DNA from: Prorocentrum cordatum
Lineage: Eukaryota > Sar > Dinophyceae > Prorocentrales > Prorocentraceae
NCBI GenBank assembly: GCA_963575745.1
Contig: CAUYUJ010019870.1
Span: forward strand, 1-52,500
DNA: 52,500 nucleotides
Direction of reading: 5' to 3'
Position 1 is the first letter of the stretch. Each line of letters opens with the position of its first letter. Positions 46,623 to 52,500 of the stretch are shown one piece after another. The notes beneath the pieces are model-generated. The model did no database searches, was not told the origin of the DNA, and was given only the letters and a program-made list of their open reading frames with translations. The translations under genes were made by a program, and so were the position numbers.

Positions 46623-46963
46623 GTACCTGACGAACAAATAACGGAAAACAAAATTCATTACAAAACCAAAGGAAAACAATACCGAAGACAATAAATTAAT
46701 AAAATAGAAAAACAAAATCGAAAGCGATGAATTAAGAAATTCTCTCACACAACACACTAATTCGTAAAATAAACAAACTGAACCAAAATTAAAACATAAA
46801 ACCGAACAAGCACGAACAACACAAAACCAATTAAAAACAAACTTAACAACGCAATAATAAAATAAATAACAAACACGACACACAAAACAAAAAAAAAAAA
46901 CACAAACAATTTTTAATCAAACAATCCTTTTTTTTTATATATATAAAAAAAAAAAAAAAAAAA

Positions 46964-47029
<66 letters not shown>

Positions 47030-47300
47030 GATATTATTGAACTGTCCGACTCTGTGTCCCTCTGCTGTCTGAATTCTATACCTCTGAGAAAACACGCACA
47101 GAAACTGATGACTTTCTGCAATACAGAGAAATAATTATCACACGTTTTCTTGCAATTCCCGGTTTTTTGTTTTACTTATCAATCGAATCGTCATGTTTTT
47201 GTCAGATGTTTACTTATTTATATTTCTAACGGTTCTTGTTAGATTCGGTACAGTGAAACGATTCGCAAGCGGATAGTGGGACTAGATGATTCTTGAATTA
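45724..47300. repeat. Decayed monomers, spacer and long A tracts (R3, second copy)
   Basis: Copy of 18894-20490. A tracts lie at 46568-46620, 46945-46964 and 46966-47028. The A33 tract of the first copy (20064-20096) is only about 10 bases here (near 46890-46900). No gene. Confidence 0.8.
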
Positions 47301-47417
47301 AATCGAGATTTAAATAATTTTGAAATAAATAAATATATATATATATATATATATATGTATATTTTATGCACACACATATATATATATATGGTAGACACTG
47401 GATTCTAGATTAAAAAT

Positions 47418-47548
47418 CATTTAAATCTGGATTTAAATGAAAATCGTGGAAGGCGTGCTGATTCATATGAGATAGAATCATTTAAATCTAGATTTAAATG
47501 AATCTATATCTCGAATCGTAATCGATCATTTAAATCTAGATTTAAAGG
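47418..47548. promoter_or_regulatory. Palindrome array 5' of MULE (R3, second copy)
   Basis: Copy of 20610-20740, with three palindromes at 47418-47439, 47479-47500 and 47527-47548. Confidence 0.6.
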
Positions 47549-47944
47549 AAATACACGTATCGAATCTAAGTCGACCGTTACTAAGAATCAGAGAAGAGAA
47601 AGAAAAAGCGAAAGAAAAGAGAGTTCGATAAGTTCGTTCGAAAAGCGAAACAAGGAGAAATGAAATACTGAGCGAGAAGAAAAGAGAATCAATAAGAAGA
47701 AACAGAAAAAGAGAAGAAAAGAGATAAATTCAAAGAAAACCGGTGTATTCTTGTATTGAAGGTAAATTTGGCTTCCGTTCCGGTAATCGAAAGTATTCGT
47801 ATATACCGAGAAGATTTTCTCACGCGCTTCGTGGCTGCGCAAGTTTCGATGGAATCACCTTCCCTAGGTGACCACCCAGACGATTCTGTGTAGGTTTATA
47901 TTTCTTTTTGTTGTTGGACATGCATTCCGCAGCTATTCGGCTGA

Positions 47945-50900
47945 ATGCAAAGCAATCTCTTTCAAGAGCTCTTACATCACATTTTCGGTCCGCTTGAAGC
48001 GGAGAGAATGTTTCCATATATCATGTTCTTATTTCCATTGTGGGTGACCAGCGTTCGAATTTTATATCGGCGCGGATCAAATCCAGGTGAGAGGGTTCAG
48101 TTAATGGCCGCGGAACAAGCGAATCAATCTCATTTGGAAGCAGGTTTTCTCGACATCGAACCGCGCATGACTGTTTCTCAACCAGAATTGGCAGTCGAGC
48201 AAGTCCAAGAGGAAAAAGAAGACGTTCAGCTTAATGCGACGAGTCTCAAGAATCGCGGTCCCAAGCGTCGTCCATTCGAACCATATACAGAGCCGATACC
48301 GTACGAAGAGAGCGAGAAGAGAGATGATGGCATCAAAAAATTGAGTTCCAGGACAATGCAAGACGGTTTATCCAGAAAGAAAATTTATGGACGAAGCCAT
48401 TCTCACAATCGAAATATAAGAAGATGACTGTATTGATTGCATATTGCGATAAGTGCAAAGATTGCTCAAAGGCATATGCGTTTTCGAAACGAATTGATGT
48501 TTCAGGTAATAATGTGTTGTTCATCGAGACGATTGGAGAATGCCGAGGCGATATGAGTGATCCATCTACGCTGAACATTGCTCGATTCAAGAGAGAGTAC
48601 GCGCGGAAGTACGCATCGTCATGCACTCCAGGACAAATTGAGAAGTTATTTTGCAAATTACAGATTCACAAAGATTCATGGCCAACAAGCAAGCAGATTG
48701 AAAATGAAAGAGCAAAATTGAAGCCATCAGTGAATCGATATTCAATTGCCTGTTTGGGTGATTTACAAAAACTTATTGCAGATCCTCCAGAGGAGATATT
48801 GATATTTGGAGATTATGTTGCGCTGGAACAGAGTAAATGTCGTGTTCCGTTTACAGCGCCGCAAGCGGGAGATATGATCAAAAAATTACGGCATTTATCA
48901 GAGTTAATTATGGATTTCACATTTAATACAAATCAGCACGGATTGTTGCTCGGCGTTATAGGACCTGTGGGATTATGGCAAGCAAAGGAAACACAGGAGC
49001 CTCACATGCGTTTTTTTTCCGGCTATATTCATGCTCGCAAATGCAGAAGATAGAGACGCTCATCAAATACTATTGAATCTTTATTTGAATACAGCTGAAT
49101 CGATTGATATGAGAATTACTGATGGATTCGTAAATTGCGCCTGTATGGAAAATTTATTGGCTGCTTTACCACCTGAAAGAGGTGTAGTATCACATCGTTG
49201 TTTACAGCATACCCGGACAAACATTAAACAAGAGGGTAAAGATAAGATTCGACGTCCAGTGGGAAAAGATCGCCGAAATTTTATCTATATAACCGACAAA
49301 TGCGTATTGGGATCAACTTGGTTTCTAAACGACATCGAATTTCATACATTTTGGTCAAGTTTGTTACAACAATGTGACGCAAAAGAGAACGTGACCGATT
49401 TCAACGAACCTGCATTCGGCAAGTATCTCTCAAAGAATATTTTGAACATTTCCGACTGAATTATTCGCGCGCCCTGGGCGTGTGGTTTAGGAACAGTTCC
49501 TCTTGGATTCACGACGCACGCGCCGAGCACAGCCGAACGAAAGCATCGAACTATAAAGTCATTGTTGGAATCGGATTACGAACGTTGTAATGCGGCAGAA
49601 TTGATGCATCAAGTGTGCGAGGTCATTTCCGGACGGATTGAGAGAGGTCATTATGATGATTTGGTGAATGAAAATGTTCAAGAATGGAAGGGGTTAGAAA
49701 AATCGCCAACACGAAGAAATTCTGCAAGATTTGAAGTTTGTCACATGTAGAGGAAGACGCCCAAGCCATTCGATTAGATTTCAATGCAATTTTGGAACAT
49801 TTTCATCAGCATGGCGCTCACAAAACGTATTTGATGCAACCGTGCGGAATTACCCTTTCTACAGGCGAGCAGGCAACATTTGCGCCAAAGTATAAGTTAT
49901 GGAAGGCTGCAGAAAACAAAATGGACATGGAGGCAATGATGAAGCTAGCTTTATCTCAGACAAGCAAACGTGGAGATTGCTATGGCGAGTCCCAATACAG
50001 GTGCTTACGATTTGATGCGGCATTTGAGCTTCGCCAGCAGTATACGATTATATATGTGACAAACCAAAAAATACACGCACCGACATTATATTGAGGGAGG
50101 CGGTTTTTCAGAGCATTCTTTGTTTATTCAGAGACTTCATATTCTTCATTATTTGAAAGCAGTACCAGAAAGGCATGCTCATTCGAAGCCTGGTGGAAAA
50201 CAGAAAAAGGCAAAGGCAAAACCAAAAATTACAATCGATATTAAAGCAATCCTTGGGCCGCCTCCGTTGAAAATAAAGAATGGATCGGCAAAATCGCCTC
50301 AAGAGAAAGCGGAAAAATGTGGAATATTCAATATTGAGGACGATCTTCCAGCGCCGCTCCCCCAACCGATAAGCCCTTCCTAAATTCGAAATTAAAATTT
50401 CGAGATGACGACAAATTTTATGACCAAAACAATTAAAGGGAGATGGTTACGAGATCGTGTCGATGGCAATTATTGCAAGCAGCATGCACAGATGGCACGC
50501 GGAATGAAAGGCGCTGTATTGAAAATTGTTTTCAGATCGTTGGGGTCTACTTTTCAGATTGTACAAAAGCAAAATTACGATGATCAGTTGAAACAAAGAA
50601 TTAAAGCGAGTTTGAAAGAATTATCCGAACGAAAAGCGATATCATCAACAAAACATTTCCATTCTCATTCACAATTTGAAGCAAGTCGAAATTCCATGAA
50701 GGTGACTGTTAATTTGAAGCTGTTACAAAAACATTGAGATTGCAATCAACACCGAACGATTTGAAATGCGAATTTGTGATTATTTGGGGCAATTTCCTGA
50801 ATTATTTGCAGATTTCCTGGTAATTTTCCAAATTTTAAACCGTACACCAATCACATACGCAAGCCCGGAATTTTGGGGAGATCACTCTCCCGTCTGTTAT

Positions 50901-51014
50901 AAATCCTCCTGAAATGATAACTGATATTGTGTGGAAACCCGAAGTAAATGAAGTTCACCATGGGGGATTTCATTTCGAAACGGCAACCTGCAAAATCTTT
51001 GTTGCGTCGCAAGC
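47945..51014 (+). pseudogene. MULE transposase-OTU gene (R3, second copy)
   Basis: Copy of 21137-24210 with the same main lesions. Small differences are a Phe to Ser change near 48347, Asn for Ser in CMEN near 49150, a repaired-looking IDIKAIL segment near 50245 where the first copy has an inserted AA, and a 3-4 bp loss near 50694. Confidence 0.8.
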
Positions 51015-51033
51015 GCGACGCTAGCTCTACAAA

Positions 51034-52500
51034 TGAAGAGAAGCGAAAAGGAGGGGAAGAAGACTTACTGATTTTCGATAGCAACTATCTAGAAAGCTGC
51101 CACCAGCCTTTCGATCCCGCCTTCAGCTGCTGAAATTTGTTGCACGATGTGCAGAAAAAAAATGCCGACTGCAAACTCGCACACGCCGATGGAGCTAAAA
51201 ATGGGAAGAATTCATACGGATTGACGACTGCGGTATGTGAAGCTGTATGGCACTGAAAACCTTCTCCGTGACAGCGCGTGCTGCCACGTCAGGCGAAAAT
51301 GCCGGAATAAACTCCAATCAGCATTGCGAAAATCAGAACGCGCTTGCAACATTCCATCGCTCATTAAGTCTAATCTTGCTTGCTTGTTGGTATCGTCCAC
51401 TTCGGCGAAATCGCAAGCATCAATGCGTTCATTGCTGAATGGGCGGCGCATTCGGAGGCACGGTCGTGGTAGGAAATTTATTTCAGCATATATATCACAT
51501 TGGATGCCGTGCAGGGAATGACTCCCGGATTGAAAAAGAAGGTTCGGCAGCCCACTCGAGGCCCGGTTTATTGGATTTAGATCTGACCGACCTTCCAGAT
51601 CAAGAATCTAATACAATTTCCCCAGAGGTTGCTTGTTCTTGTTTCCTTCATTCCCGCCTCTCTCGGTTACTTCTGGTTTGGAAATATAGAAAAAACGATG
51701 GTCATCTTGACACGCGTTAAAAAGGGTGTGTTCCTTGAAAAACTCAATAGAAAAACTGCAAAACTTTCCTCACAAAAACCAATTTACAATCATCGAAACG
51801 ATGTTTTCTGTTTAATCGAGAAATCTGAACTCGGCCGCTGCTCAAATTAGATTCGTATTGTTTGATTTAATTCGAAAACTGCTGTTGTTGTCTAATACTC
51901 AAATAAGCTGTAAGGCATCAAGACTAGTTATCGCACAATTTGTTGACATCATATTTTTTTCACTCGTAAAAAGAAACAAAACATTGAGAAACTGAAACAA
52001 TTTGAAACGCCAAATCTTAACTACGGTTGAAAAAAAACAAGGACAACAAGGAACGACCATTCTGTACAAATCACTTGCTTGCTATAAAAAAAAAAATCAA
52101 TATCAACAAACAATTTGCAAACTTTCAAACTCGACTCCGAAATATCTCTTGGTGATCACGTTCAAATCGAATCTAATCATTATCAAACCAATATGTTTAA
52201 TAAAACGAAAAAAAACCTGTCGGCTAACCACAACCGAAAACGAATCTGATTTCATCCTGAAACACTTATAGAAACACATCTGAACAATATGTACTATGTC
52301 ACCGGGCAACGTAACTAATTGTTCTAAACAAATGAACCATGCATAACACAATTAAATCCATTGCATCAACTGGTGAAACATGCTTCAATCTACAAAAATT
52401 GAATAATGCAATGCTGGTAGTGTCGCGGTTCAAATCATGCGCAAAGAACATGAACAATGAGAAAAAAAAACATTTCAAATACAAATGTATCTGACGAACA
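51034..52500. repeat. Module R4, second copy, cut by the window end
   Basis: Counterpart of 24230-25700. It contains the antisense RT N-terminus/linker (51034-51366), the broken endonuclease starting ILLACWYRP (51367-51720) and the decayed monomer/spacer part to the end. About 20 bp are missing near 51143 (the GAATACGATCGATGAAG words). Endonuclease motif GDFN is lost. Confidence 0.85.

Larger units (their letters stand above)
44911..51033. repeat. Composite module R3, second copy
   Basis: Copy of 18114-24229 (6.12 kb) with changed homopolymer lengths and a small rearrangement near 46455-46560. Confidence 0.9.
31823..52500. repeat. Second 26.8-kb repeat unit, cut by the window end
   Basis: Same order as the first unit: U (31823-38743), R2 (38744-44910), R3 (44911-51033) and the start of R4 (51034-52500). 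Differences from the first unit are single bases, microsatellite lengths and poly(A) lengths. Some change coding: the extra C that breaks the MULE frame near 15037 is absent here, and the TAG at 8547-8549 reads CAG at 35349-35351. Confidence 0.93.

Noticed and set aside
1-52500. tRNA, rRNA or spliced-leader genes
   Set aside because: No recognisable conserved boxes or rRNA core words on either strand; a covariance-model scan was not possible.

Overview
This window is eukaryotic repetitive DNA with no host gene that I can recognise. It looks like a unicellular eukaryote. The non-LTR reverse transcriptase resembles, from memory, the jockey-type RTs annotated in dinoflagellate genomes, so an alveolate host is my best guess, but nothing here proves it. 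There are no bacterial operons, ribosome binding sites, rRNA or tRNA genes.

At the largest scale the window is almost two periods of a direct tandem repeat of about 26.8 kb. A complete unit can be framed as 5021-31822. It is followed by a second, nearly identical unit from 31823 that is cut by the window end, and preceded by the tail of an earlier unit (1-5020). The units differ by few substitutions, plus microsatellite and homopolymer lengths, so the amplification is recent.

Each unit has one unique block, U, of 6.9 kb (5021-11940; 31823-38743), and four copies of a composite module, R. Two modules are long: R2 (11941-18113; 38744-44910) and R3 (18114-24229; 44911-51033), each about 6.1 kb. 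Two are short and decayed: R4 (24230-27972; 51034 to the end; tail at 1-1365) and R1 (1366-5020; 27973-31822). The structure is therefore a tandem repeat nested inside a tandem repeat, built from transposons.

Block U is relatively GC-rich. On the plus strand it carries an array of about 175-182 bp monomers, a broken LINE ORF1 and a diverged fragment of LINE endonuclease. It then holds a purine-rich tract, and on the minus strand a frameshifted LINE reverse transcriptase. Each R module starts with the 5' part of that minus-strand RT region, meets a plus-strand endonuclease domain head to head, passes through decayed copies of the same monomers and an A-rich stretch, and ends in a Mutator-like (MULE) DNA transposon. 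In R2 and R3 the MULE is preceded by an array of palindromic AT-rich sites.

The most interesting gene is the MULE protein. It has a cysteine-rich N-terminal region, a DDE transposase core, a small Cys/His motif, a ubiquitin-interacting-like helix and an OTU-type deubiquitinase domain with its catalytic Cys and His. Every copy is broken, but R2 and R3 carry different lesions, so their common ancestor was probably intact. In R1 and R4 the C-terminal (OTU) half is inverted. One short R1 segment appears to have been overwritten by R4 sequence, which points to gene conversion within the array or to an assembly chimera.
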